The translations under genes and the position numbers were made by a program. Of a stretch of DNA of 17,885 nucleotides, positions 1-6,518 are shown piece by piece; the first letter of the stretch is position 1, and every line of letters begins with the position of its first letter. The DNA comes from an uncultured Lachnospiraceae bacterium (GTDB lineage Bacteria > Bacillota > Clostridia > Lachnospirales > Lachnospiraceae): assembly GCA_910587955.1 (NCBI GenBank), contig CAJUNN010000053.1, positions 1 through 17,885 of the forward strand, in the 5' to 3' direction. The notes below the pieces were generated by a model that saw only the letters and a program-made list of their open reading frames with translations, was not told the DNA's origin and did no database searches.

Positions 1-128
1 TCCTTCAGTTGCAGTAGACCGGATTTTCCGGAATAACAGCAGTCGGCTTCTATGCTTTCCTGTAAAACACTCTGCTTGATTAGTGCACAAAGTTCCTTGT
101 CATCATCTATAATCAAAATCCTGTTCAT
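1..128 (-). CDS. Response regulator, N-terminal receiver domain (partial)
   Basis: The gene starts at an ATG (126-128) and runs off the left edge, so only about 42 residues are visible. They begin MNRILIIDDDKELCALIKQ, the typical beta1-alpha1 start of a CheY-like receiver; the two Asp after the hydrophobic strand form the Mg2+/phosphorylation pocket. The phosphorylated Asp (around residue 50) and any DNA-binding domain lie outside the window. A GGAGG ribosome site sits about 9 nt before the ATG, which fixes the start. It is transcribed divergently from the hydrolase at 497. A sensor kinase probably follows downstream, outside the window. The output type (OmpR or another family) cannot be told from this fragment. 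Confidence 0.85.
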   Translation of the reverse strand, partial: MNRILIIDDDKELCALIKQSVLQESIEADCCYSGKSGLLQLK

Positions 129-184
129 TATTGACGTTCCTCCGTTCATCAAATTATACATCTATATGCCGAGATTACAGCCGC

Positions 185-213
185 ATTATAATTATATGTG
201 GAGATTTGGGCAA
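185..213 (-). promoter_or_regulatory. Putative sigma-A promoter for the response regulator
   Basis: On the minus strand TTGCCC (213-208) is followed after 17 nt by a perfect TATAAT (190-185). Transcription would start near 178, giving a leader of about 50 nt before the ATG at 128. The -10 is perfect and the -35 matches 4 of 6 bases. The region is AT-rich, so a chance match is possible. Confidence 0.45.
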
Positions 214-345
214 TGACAAGTACCTAAAATTGCATTGGGGAATCCCACTCATTCATTCTGTCTTTTTGTCAAACACGAAAAGCCCTGCATGATACAGAGC
301 CTTTCCAAAGGCGATTGAATACTTCATAGAACAAGGGAATCTTGC

Positions 346-370
346 GGATGCAGGGTTTTGCCTTGCATCC
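346..370. repeat. Inverted repeat upstream of hydrolase promoter
   Basis: GGATGCAGGG (346-355) can pair with CCTTGCATCC (361-370), one G-T pair included, around a 5-nt loop. It ends 11 bp before the -35 box of the hydrolase promoter. No T-run follows on either strand, so it does not look like an intrinsic terminator. It could be an operator, or the decayed end of a neighbouring gene or element. Confidence 0.4.
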
Positions 371-381
371 TCTACTATTCA

Positions 382-410
382 TTGATTTTATCAGAAAGAG
401 CGGATATAAT
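382..410 (+). promoter_or_regulatory. Sigma-A promoter of the hydrolase gene
   Basis: TTGATT (382-387) and a perfect TATAAT (405-410) are separated by exactly 17 bp. Transcription should start near 417, about 80 nt before the ATG at 497. This is one of the best promoter matches in the window. Confidence 0.7.
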
Positions 411-496
411 AATGTCATGAATAGTTATAATGGAAAACACAGGAACACAGAGCAGTAAAATTCAGAACTTCTTGATGAAATGAGGAATGAAAAGCA

Positions 497-1330
497 ATGA
501 AGCCGGTAAAGTTAGCCAATTCACCAATTACATATTTTGTAAGCAGGACCGGGCAAGCCGAATGGATACTCTTTATCCACGCCGCTTTCGTCAACCACAA
601 TATGTTCAACGCACAGTTTGCGTATTTTGAGAATACATATAATATTCTGGCCATTGACATCATTGGCCACGGACAGTCCACGGATACGCAAAAAGGCGAT
701 ACCATAGATAAGACGGCGAAATGGATCGCTGACATCTTAAAAACGGAACATATTGATAACGTACATATTGCCGGCGTTTCATTGGGCGCAGTTTTAGCAC
801 AGGATTTTGCTAATCGCTATCCCCATGCAGTAAGCTCGCTGGCTTGCTTTGGAGGATATGACATCAATCATTTTGACGCAAAAATGAAACATGAAAATAG
901 TGCCAAGCAGACGCTGATGATGTTGAAAGCACTCTTTTCGGTGAAATGGTTTGCAAAAGCAAACAAGAAAATTTCTGCTTATACTCCACAGGCTCAAAAT
1001 GAATTTTTTGCTATGAATGTATGCTTTCCCAAAAAATCATTTCTGTTTCTGGCAACGCTCCATCATATGGTAAACAAGTATAAAACCGGGCAAAGGAATT
1101 ATCCTTTGCTGATTGGATGCGGAAAATTTGATATTCCGGCGGAATTAGAGGCAATAAAAGCGTGGAAAAGCAAGGAACCCGATTGTACAGCCGTTGTTTT
1201 TGAAAATGCAGGACACTGCGTTAATATGGATGTGCCGCAGGAATTTAATAAAACAATGGAGGAATTTTGGAAAGGGGATGCCTTTCCCGCATCCCCCTGT
1301 TTTTTCAAACTTCCGCTCTATATGTTATGA
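497..1330 (+). CDS. Alpha/beta-fold hydrolase
   Basis: A 277-residue protein of the alpha/beta hydrolase superfamily. Visible elements: an oxyanion-loop region FIHAAFVNHNMF (about residues 26-37), strand and turn AIDIIGHGQS (53-62), nucleophile elbow GVSLG (about 94-98, Ser nucleophile), a probable acid Asp in GCGKFDIPAE, and the catalytic His in AGHCVN near the end. There is no signal peptide or membrane segment, so it is likely cytosolic. The substrate cannot be inferred; esterases, lactonases and C-C hydrolases share this pattern. The start is the ATG at 497, with GAGG 11 nt upstream. The last ~18 residues are encoded across the gene's own terminator hairpin, so the natural end was perhaps near residue 259 and the tail is readthrough. 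Its stop overlaps the tail of the convergent fumarase beta gene. Base composition is more AT-rich than the rest of the window. Confidence 0.85.
   Translation: MKPVKLANSPITYFVSRTGQAEWILFIHAAFVNHNMFNAQFAYFENTYNILAIDIIGHGQSTDTQKGDTIDKTAKWIADILKTEHIDNVHIAGVSLGAVLAQDFANRYPHAVSSLACFGGYDINHFDAKMKHENSAKQTLMMLKALFSVKWFAKANKKISAYTPQAQNEFFAMNVCFPKKSFLFLATLHHMVNKYKTGQRNYPLLIGCGKFDIPAELEAIKAWKSKEPDCTAVVFENAGHCVNMDVPQEFNKTMEEFWKGDAFPASPCFFKLPLYML
1274..1305 (+). terminator. Intrinsic terminator inside the hydrolase 3' end
   Basis: A perfect 8-bp stem, GGGGATGC (1274-1281) with GCATCCCC (1289-1296), has a 7-nt loop and is followed by CTG and six T (1300-1305). It terminates the plus-strand hydrolase. Read from the minus strand it follows the fumarase beta stop but has only a short broken T-run (TTTCC), so it is at best a weak terminator for the long minus-strand train. 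Confidence 0.75.
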
Positions 1331-1885
1331 CTTCTGCGCTGCCAGATAAGCCGCTTTTCCGTCCTCGTAAAGGTTCTTCCCCTCGCTGTCAATAATGACC
1401 ACCAGAGGCATATCTTCCACATAAAGTTTCCGAAGGGCCTCCGCCCCCAGATCCTCATAGGCAATCAGCTCGCACTTTTTAATACATCTGGCCAGCAGAG
1501 CGCCTGCTCCGCCGATAGCGCCGAAATATACGCCGTGGTACTTCTTCATAGCCTCCACTACCTCCGGAAGCCTTGCGCCCTTGCCAATCATGCCACGGGC
1601 TCCCACCGACATCATAGTAGGCGCATAAGCGTCCATCCGTCCGCTGGTGGTAGGTCCGGCAGACCCGATCACCTGTCCCGGCTTCGCCGGTGTAGGTCCT
1701 ACATAGTAAATGGTGGCGTCCGTGGGGTCAAAAGGCAGCTCCTCTCCCCGGGCCAGCGCTTCGCACATACGCTTATGTCCCGCATCCCTGGATGTATAGA
1801 TGGTGCCGGTCAGATACACGCTGTCCCCGGCATGAAGGGTCTTCGCTACTTCCTCAGTCAATGGCAGCTGAATATGTTTCTCCAT
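1325..1885 (-). CDS. Class I fumarate hydratase, beta (C-terminal) subunit
   Basis: A 186-residue beta subunit of the two-part, [4Fe-4S]-dependent class I fumarase / L-tartrate dehydratase family. It forms the swivelling half of the active site for the reversible fumarate-malate reaction. Family motifs: LTGTIYTSRDAGHKR near residues 25-40, YYVGPTPAKPGQVIGSAGPTTSGRMD in the middle, and a GKG turn. It starts 1 nt after the alpha subunit stop, which implies translational coupling. Tartrate dehydratase cannot be excluded by sequence alone. The neighbouring fumarate reductase and malate dehydrogenase make fumarase the better call. It is the last gene of the minus-strand train, and its stop abuts the convergent hydrolase stop. 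Confidence 0.92.
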   Translation of the reverse strand: MEKHIQLPLTEEVAKTLHAGDSVYLTGTIYTSRDAGHKRMCEALARGEELPFDPTDATIYYVGPTPAKPGQVIGSAGPTTSGRMDAYAPTMMSVGARGMIGKGARLPEVVEAMKKYHGVYFGAIGGAGALLARCIKKCELIAYEDLGAEALRKLYVEDMPLVVIIDSEGKNLYEDGKAAYLAAQKS

Positions 1886-1886
1886 C

Positions 1887-2729
1887 CTAGATCACCTCCG
1901 TCTTGTGGCGGGTTACATGGCAGTTGATATTCACCGCGCAGGGCATACCCGCAATATGCGTAGGCAGGGTCTCAATATTGAGAGCCAGAGCCGTGGTCTT
2001 TCCGCCGAAACCCTGAGGGCCGATGCCAAGCTTGTTAATTTTCTCCAACATCTCTGCCTCCAGATCCGCATAGTAGGGATCCGGATTCCGCTCATCCGTA
2101 CTGCGCATAAGGGCTTTCTTCGCAAGGAGCGCGCATTTGTCAAACGTGCCCCCGATTCCCACGCCTACTACCATAGGCGGGCAGGGATTGGGACCGGCCG
2201 TCTCCACTGTCTCCAGGATAAAATCTTTGATTCCCTCAATGCCTGCGGAAGGCTTAAACATGCGGATGGCGCTCATATTTTCGCTGCCAAAGCCCTTGGG
2301 GCCAACCGTAACCTTAATCTGCTCCCCGGGAACAATCTCCGTGTAGAGCATAGCCGGCGTATTGTCGCCGGTATTTCCCCGGCGCACCGGATCCTTCACC
2401 ACGGATTTTCTTAAATATCCCTTGTCATATCCCCGGCGCACGCCTTCGTCCACGGCCTCCTTCAGATCGCCGCCTGCGATATGGACATCCTGGCCAATCT
2501 CCAGGAACACGCAGGCCATGCCGGTATCCTGGCAGATAGGAACATTTTCCTCCTTGGCGATCTCAAAATTTGTAATAATCTTATCCAGCACCCCCTGGGC
2601 TATCTCCCAGTCCTCGCATGCCCGGCAACGGCGAATCGCCCCCTGGACATCCTCGGGAAGATACTGGTTTGCCTCAATACATAGTTTCTCCACAACGTCT
2701 GTGATCTGTTGTGCCTGAATCTCACGCAT
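1887..2729 (-). CDS. Class I fumarate hydratase, alpha (N-terminal) subunit
   Basis: A 280-residue alpha subunit carrying the catalytic, oxygen-sensitive [4Fe-4S] cluster. Three cysteine contexts typical of cluster ligands are present: CQDTGMA (near residue 65), NPCPPMVVGVGIGG (near 182) and AVNINCHVTRH close to the C terminus. With the beta subunit it interconverts malate and fumarate. The start at 2729 is fixed by a strong GGAGGTGA ribosome site. In this operon it should run in the malate-to-fumarate direction to supply the fumarate reductase. An oxygen-labile class I enzyme fits a strict anaerobe. The 126-bp gap before it (2730-2855) is the second-longest inside the train. Confidence 0.93.
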   Translation of the reverse strand: MREIQAQQITDVVEKLCIEANQYLPEDVQGAIRRCRACEDWEIAQGVLDKIITNFEIAKEENVPICQDTGMACVFLEIGQDVHIAGGDLKEAVDEGVRRGYDKGYLRKSVVKDPVRRGNTGDNTPAMLYTEIVPGEQIKVTVGPKGFGSENMSAIRMFKPSAGIEGIKDFILETVETAGPNPCPPMVVGVGIGGTFDKCALLAKKALMRSTDERNPDPYYADLEAEMLEKINKLGIGPQGFGGKTTALALNIETLPTHIAGMPCAVNINCHVTRHKTEVI

Positions 2730-2799
2730 GAGCAGTCACCTCCTGATTCTATTTTCTATTTTCTACTTTCCAAATCCTTATTTTGCGCTCTTGTTTCTT

Positions 2800-2827
2800 T
2801 TATCACTTCTAAACTAAAGTTTGATAA
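2800..2827 (-). other. AT-rich hairpin in the gap before fumarase
   Basis: Within the 126-bp gap between the transporter and fumarase, AAACT (2811-2815) pairs with AGTTT (2818-2822). The outer arms TTATC (2800-2804) and GATAA (2823-2827) extend the stem across a 6-nt bulge. No T-run follows on the minus strand, so termination is unlikely. It might be an RNA processing or stability element that sets fumarase dosage. I see no good promoter in the gap. Confidence 0.3.
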
Positions 2828-2855
2828 GCTTTCTTACGCCATGCACAGCTCGATG

Positions 2856-4019
2856 CTACAGGAATATTCCTATAAACTGGCTGGCCAGCACCACCATCAC
2901 CAGGGCAATGGGATACGTAGCCGCATAGGCGGACGCCACATCATCCGTCTCCGTCACACGGATCAGGGTTCCCAGAGCCGGCGTACTGGTCATGCCGCCG
3001 CAGATAGATCCCAAGGTGTTGAAGATGCTTAAGCGCAGCACCTTGGCCGCAAATACATAGCCCAGCAGCATGGGAATCAATGTCATCAACGCTCCGTAAA
3101 GGAACAAAAGGGCTCCCTGCTCCTTTAAAATTTCCACAAAACCGGAACCGGCCTGGGAGCCGGCACCCAGCAGGAAGAGCGCCAGTCCGAACTCCCGCAG
3201 GCATTCCAGCACGTGCTTCTCTACTTTCACGCTCAATCTTCCGATACGGCCGAAATGGCCCAGAATCAGTCCGGCGATCAGAGGACCGCCGGAAGTTCCC
3301 AGGGCGAAAACCGCGCCGCCGGGAAGAGGGATCTCAATTTTTGCCAGGACAATGCCGAAAGCGATAGCCAGGGAGAAGGGGAAGAATCCCATACTGTCCG
3401 CATAGAACAGCTCCTCCTTTTTCGTCTTGTGATACTCTTCTTCGGCCACGTTGGCGGCAGCCTCATATTTGGCCCGCTCCGCCGCCATGTCCACCTTCAA
3501 AAGCTTGGGAACCAGCTGTACAAAGAGAACCACGCCGATGACACCGAAGGGATAGGCGATGCCGTAGCCCACGGAGGCCGCCTCTGACCCGGTAGCTTCC
3601 AGTGCCGCCGCAAGTCCCGGCGTGCTGGTCAAAGCGCCCGTCATCATTCCCAGACTGATATCTACGGGAACCCCAAAGGCCTTGATTACCAGAACACAGG
3701 TCAGAGCCCCGGAGGCAATGACAATAATTCCCAGCAGAATATAGGACGTGGCATTTAATTTAAAATTCCGGAAAAACTTCGGTCCCGCGATAAAACCCAC
3801 GGAGGTCACAAAGCAAATCAGCCCCAGGTTCTGCACCAGGGATGGAATCTCCACGCCGAAATGACCGAAGACCAGGGCTACCAGCAAAATGCCGGCAGTC
3901 CCCAGCTCCAGTCCGCAAATCTTAATACTGCCTACCAGATATCCGATAACGGCAATGAGAAATACCATCATCAAAGTATTGGAAAAGATATTTTCCTGAA
4001 ACCATGCAACGATTCCCAT
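2856..4019 (-). CDS. AspT/YidE-family (AAEx) membrane transporter, likely dicarboxylate exporter
   Basis: A 387-residue, very hydrophobic protein with about ten membrane segments in two homologous halves. Each half carries the family signature: GMMTGALTSTPGLAAAL (about 125-140) and GGMTSTPALGTL (about 341-352). Each is followed by a Y-P motif (GIAYPFGV and AATYPIAL). This is the aspartate:alanine exchanger family, which includes AspT and the Corynebacterium succinate exporter SucE1. Many members have two TrkA-C (RCK_C) domains between the halves; here there is only a short charged linker (about 180-210, AAERAKYEAAANVAEEEYHK). Lying between fumarate reductase and fumarase, it most plausibly moves succinate, fumarate, malate or aspartate. 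GGAG lies 8 nt before the ATG. Direction and substrate are inference. Confidence 0.85.
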   Translation of the reverse strand: MGIVAWFQENIFSNTLMMVFLIAVIGYLVGSIKICGLELGTAGILLVALVFGHFGVEIPSLVQNLGLICFVTSVGFIAGPKFFRNFKLNATSYILLGIIVIASGALTCVLVIKAFGVPVDISLGMMTGALTSTPGLAAALEATGSEAASVGYGIAYPFGVIGVVLFVQLVPKLLKVDMAAERAKYEAAANVAEEEYHKTKKEELFYADSMGFFPFSLAIAFGIVLAKIEIPLPGGAVFALGTSGGPLIAGLILGHFGRIGRLSVKVEKHVLECLREFGLALFLLGAGSQAGSGFVEILKEQGALLFLYGALMTLIPMLLGYVFAAKVLRLSIFNTLGSICGGMTSTPALGTLIRVTETDDVASAYAATYPIALVMVVLASQFIGIFL

Positions 4020-4037
4020 AAACCATTCTCCTTCTGT

Positions 4038-5642
4038 TTATTTGGGCATTCCAAAGGTATAGTTGGGCAGCAGCATGGGGGAAACCTCTCCCGTGTGAAG
4101 ATCTGCCTTTGCAAGCTCCCCGGCGTACTCCTGGATGTGATCGAGGTTCATGGTTCCAAGCTCCACCTCCCGGCATTTGGCAGCCGCAGCCTTACCTGCA
4201 TTACGCCCGAATACAATAATGTCCAAAAGAGAGTTGCCCATAAGACGGTTTCTTCCGTGAATGCCTCCCACGGCCTCCCCCGCTACCAGAAGGTTGGGGA
4301 TGGCTTTGGTAAAGCCCGCTCCGCCGATCTCCAGGCCGCCGTTCTGGTAATGGAGGGTCGGATAAATCAAAATGGGCTGCTTTCTCATATCAATGTCATA
4401 ATTCAGGTACATCCGCAGCATGGCCGGAATCCGTTTCTCAATGGTCCCCTCTCCGTGGATCATCTCAATCATGGGAGTATCCAGCCAGATACCGTAGCCT
4501 GTGGGGGTGGGAACACCCTTGCCCCGCTCCGTGCACTCCCGGATAATGGAGGCTGCGGACACATCCCGGGTCTCCAGGGGGTGCATGAAAGCCTCACCCT
4601 CCGCATTGATCAGCATAGCTCCCAGGGAACGCACCTTCTCCGTCACCAAAGCTCCGAAGATCTGCGCCGGGTAAGCCACGCCCGTGGGATGGTACTGGAT
4701 AGTATCCTGGTACAGAAGCGGCGCTCCCGCCCGGTATCCCATTACCAGTCCGTCTGCAGTGGCTCCGTAATGGTTGGAGGTGGGGAAGTTCTGATAGTGC
4801 AGCCGTCCTGCTCCGCCGGTGGCAATAATCACGGTCTTGGCCCTCGCCACTTTATAAACGCCCGTCTCCATATCCTTGAGAACGGCTCCGGCTGTCTGGC
4901 CCTTGTCGTCCTTGATCAGCTCTACCGCCGCCGTAAAGTCCGCAATGGGAATCTGGCGGTTCCACACCTCGTCCCGGAGCACACGCATAATCTCCGCGCC
5001 GGAGTAGTCCTTGCAGGCGTGCATGCGCTTTCTGGAAGTTCCGCCTCCGTGGGTGGTCACCATCCTGCCGTCCTTGTCCTTGTCAAACATGACGCCCAGC
5101 TCGTTGAGCCACTTTATGGCATCAGGAGCTTCCATAACCAGACGGCGCAGAAGTTCCGGCCGTGCGGCAAAGTGTCCGCCTCCGAAGGCATCTAAGTAAT
5201 GCTGCTGGGGAGAATCGTTCTCCTTATCCGCCGCCTGGATTCCGCCCTCCGCCATCATGGTATTGGCATCGCCGATGCGCAGCTTCGTCACCATCATAAC
5301 ATTGGCGCCCGCCTCGTGGGCCTCAATGGCTGCCGAAGAGCCGGCTCCGCCTCCTCCGATAACCAGTACATCCACATCATAATCCACATGGTTCAGATCA
5401 ATGGGCACATCCTTGATGCGGCTGTTGGAGTGCAGGAGGGTGCCCAGCTCATAGGGAACCTTCTCTCCCTTGTTGGGCCCGATTTTCAGCTCCTGAAAGC
5501 CCTCCTGCCGGTAGTCGGGATGAAATTTGCGGAGCAGCTCGTCTTTTTCCTCAGCCGTCATCCTTCTGGGCTCCATGCCGATCCGCTCAGCTCTGGTAGC
5601 CTCTACTTTTTTAATGGATTCCAACATTTCTGCTGTAAACAT
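4038..5642 (-). CDS. Fumarate reductase flavoprotein subunit (soluble, TfrA/FrdA-like)
   Basis: A 534-residue FAD flavoprotein of the succinate dehydrogenase / fumarate reductase / L-aspartate oxidase family. From the ATG at 5642 (AGGAGG 9 nt upstream; the open frame extends a few codons further without a ribosome site) an ~85-residue N-terminal extension precedes the FAD dinucleotide motif VIGGGGAG (94-101). Further motifs: MAEGGI (130-135), ATGGAGR (274-280), HPTG (318-321), TRDVSAA with the likely proton-shuttle Arg359, a late HYQNGG, and HGRNRLMGNSLLD. The His that binds FAD covalently in FrdA/SdhA (the SHT before xxAEGG) is replaced by Asn127 (ANTMMAEGG), so FAD is probably non-covalent, as in L-aspartate oxidase. 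It likely partners the FeS protein just upstream. No membrane anchor gene is present. Aspartate oxidase is the alternative, but no nadA/nadC are nearby. Confidence 0.85.
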   Translation of the reverse strand: MFTAEMLESIKKVEATRAERIGMEPRRMTAEEKDELLRKFHPDYRQEGFQELKIGPNKGEKVPYELGTLLHSNSRIKDVPIDLNHVDYDVDVLVIGGGGAGSSAAIEAHEAGANVMMVTKLRIGDANTMMAEGGIQAADKENDSPQQHYLDAFGGGHFAARPELLRRLVMEAPDAIKWLNELGVMFDKDKDGRMVTTHGGGTSRKRMHACKDYSGAEIMRVLRDEVWNRQIPIADFTAAVELIKDDKGQTAGAVLKDMETGVYKVARAKTVIIATGGAGRLHYQNFPTSNHYGATADGLVMGYRAGAPLLYQDTIQYHPTGVAYPAQIFGALVTEKVRSLGAMLINAEGEAFMHPLETRDVSAASIIRECTERGKGVPTPTGYGIWLDTPMIEMIHGEGTIEKRIPAMLRMYLNYDIDMRKQPILIYPTLHYQNGGLEIGGAGFTKAIPNLLVAGEAVGGIHGRNRLMGNSLLDIIVFGRNAGKAAAAKCREVELGTMNLDHIQEYAGELAKADLHTGEVSPMLLPNYTFGMPK

Positions 5643-5655
5643 ATGCGCTCCCCTC

Positions 5656-6330
5656 CTATTTCTCAATATCCCGGTTGTTGTACAGTTCCTTCAGCTCTTC
5701 CACAGGTTTTTGCATCACCTGCTCGATAAGGCTGTCAAACTCGCCGCTGTTAATAGCCTCCACCCGCTGGGCCAGATGTTCCGATTTGGGAGCAATGTAT
5801 TTTCCGGTCAGACGTCTTGCCAGCACACCCACCATGGGATGGGAAATACCCGCCGGACAGCGGGAAGTACAGATGCCGCAGCCGATGCAGTCGAAGGATT
5901 CCTCCGCGCACTTCTCAAAGTCTCCCCGCTGGGCATAAGCAATATACTGCATCACGCTCAGACTCTGGGGAGATCGGAAGAGCGTCGTGTAGGGAAAGAG
6001 TGTAGATCTGATCTCCGGGTAGAGCTCCATCATAATTTTCTGCTTGGCCTCTGCCTCGCTGATATTGTAATTCCGCTTATCGGTGGGGAAGAACGGCAAG
6101 GTTGCCACGTACATTCCCTCCTGCACCTGGGTCTGGCATGCCAGACAGGTTTTCAGCTCGTTATTTCCCTTGATTCTATAAATGGTGGCGCAGGCCCCGC
6201 AGAAGCCGTGGCGGCAGCCGCAGCCCCGCACCAGCTTGTAGCCCGCATACTCCATGGCAGTCATGATGGTCAGTTCTGCCGGTACGGAGTACTGCTTTCC
6301 ATAAAAATATACGTTTACCATTTCCTGCAT
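5656..6330 (-). CDS. Fumarate reductase iron-sulfur subunit (FrdB/TfrB-like), damaged by adapter sequence
   Basis: Translates to 224 residues. An N-terminal plant-type [2Fe-2S] domain has GCGCRHGFCGACA (Cys37, 39, 44, 47) and CLAC (62, 65). A C-terminal ferredoxin-like domain has CIGCGICTSRCPAG (Cys148, 151, 154, 158). Proteins of this family normally have a further four-Cys motif before it. Here residues 108-120 read RSTLFPYTTLFRS, the translation of Illumina adapter (see 5971-6009). It then resumes in frame at PQSLSVMQYIAYAQRG, where the first motif should just have ended in Cys-Pro. The real gene is therefore probably intact with three clusters. Methanogen TfrB carries a C-terminal HdrB-like CCG half; this protein lacks it, but hdrB is a separate gene in the same train. 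The start is uncertain: ATG 6330 or 6321, with only a weak AAGGA upstream. Confidence 0.82.
   Translation of the reverse strand: MQEMVNVYFYGKQYSVPAELTIMTAMEYAGYKLVRGCGCRHGFCGACATIYRIKGNNELKTCLACQTQVQEGMYVATLPFFPTDKRNYNISEAEAKQKIMMELYPEIRSTLFPYTTLFRSPQSLSVMQYIAYAQRGDFEKCAEESFDCIGCGICTSRCPAGISHPMVGVLARRLTGKYIAPKSEHLAQRVEAINSGEFDSLIEQVMQKPVEELKELYNNRDIEK
5971..6009 (-). other. Illumina adapter contamination (assembly artefact)
   Basis: These 39 bases match the Illumina P5/Read-1 adapter: on the minus strand they begin AGATCTACACTC, pass through CCCTACACGACG and end GCTCTTCCGATCT. The plus strand starts AGATCGGAAGAGC. The in-frame peptide STLFPYTTLFRS, and the opposite-strand peptides EERRVGKECRS and EIGRASCRERV, are familiar products of this artefact. 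It is exactly 13 codons, so it does not break the frame and could pass unnoticed. Confidence 0.97.
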
Positions 6331-6518
6331 TTTATTTATACCAGTCCTTTCTGTTTCAAATAGAAAGCTCTACTATGCAGCGCGACACCTCGGTTCCGCC
6401 CTAAAGGGCTCCATCTCGGTTGGGGCAGTCGCCCCATACAGCCATCTGCAAAAGTTCCGCTTTACGTGCAAGCACAACAGCGGCTCTTTCGCATCTGTCT
6501 GTGCGCTGCTCATTGCTA
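6331..6518 (-). repeat. Structured 188-bp intergenic element within the operon
   Basis: This non-coding spacer is far longer than the other gaps in the hdr-flox part of the train (most under 20 nt). It contains three hairpins: TGGGGC-AGTC-GCCCCA (6421-6436), GCCCT-AA-AGGGC (6398-6409) and CTTTCT/AGAAAG (6347-6352 with 6362-6367). The middle hairpin lies between direct repeats CTCGGTT (6389-6395 and 6415-6421). A 60-codon minus-strand frame (6401-6583) crosses it but has no ribosome site and overlaps the floxA-like gene end. It resembles dispersed intergenic elements I associate with Lachnospiraceae genomes, but I cannot confirm copies from one window. It could be a small mobile repeat, an RNA processing site, or a regulatory RNA of the fumarate reductase genes. 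Confidence 0.45.

Larger units (their letters stand above)
129..496. other. Divergent intergenic region between response regulator and hydrolase
   Basis: These 368 bp are AT-rich and contain no convincing gene. They hold a likely promoter for each flanking gene (entered separately), a small inverted repeat GCCTTT-CC-AAAGGC (299-312) and a longer one at 346-370. Only a 17-codon ORF without a ribosome site (430-483) is open next to the hydrolase start. I see no tRNA, CRISPR or insertion-sequence ends. Confidence 0.6.

Noticed and set aside
430..483. 17-codon plus-strand ORF (starts MENTGTQSSK) just before the hydrolase
   Set aside because: It has no ribosome site, and its stop merely precedes the hydrolase ribosome site. 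The peptide has no leader-like feature and no attenuator follows.
2730..2855. Separate promoter for the fumarase genes
   Set aside because: The gap is AT-rich, but I found no -35/-10 pair with acceptable spacing on the minus strand.
3861..6363. Very long open frames on the plus strand opposite the flavoprotein, transporter and FeS genes
   Set aside because: They are antisense shadows of strongly recognisable minus-strand genes, have low-complexity His/Gly/Arg-rich translations, no ribosome sites and no known motifs. Part of one is translated adapter sequence.
6381..6436. T-box-like motif (GGGCGGAACCGAGG resembling the antiterminator bulge)
   Set aside because: There is no Stem I, no specifier loop, no terminator with a T-run and no amino-acid gene downstream; only a loose local resemblance.
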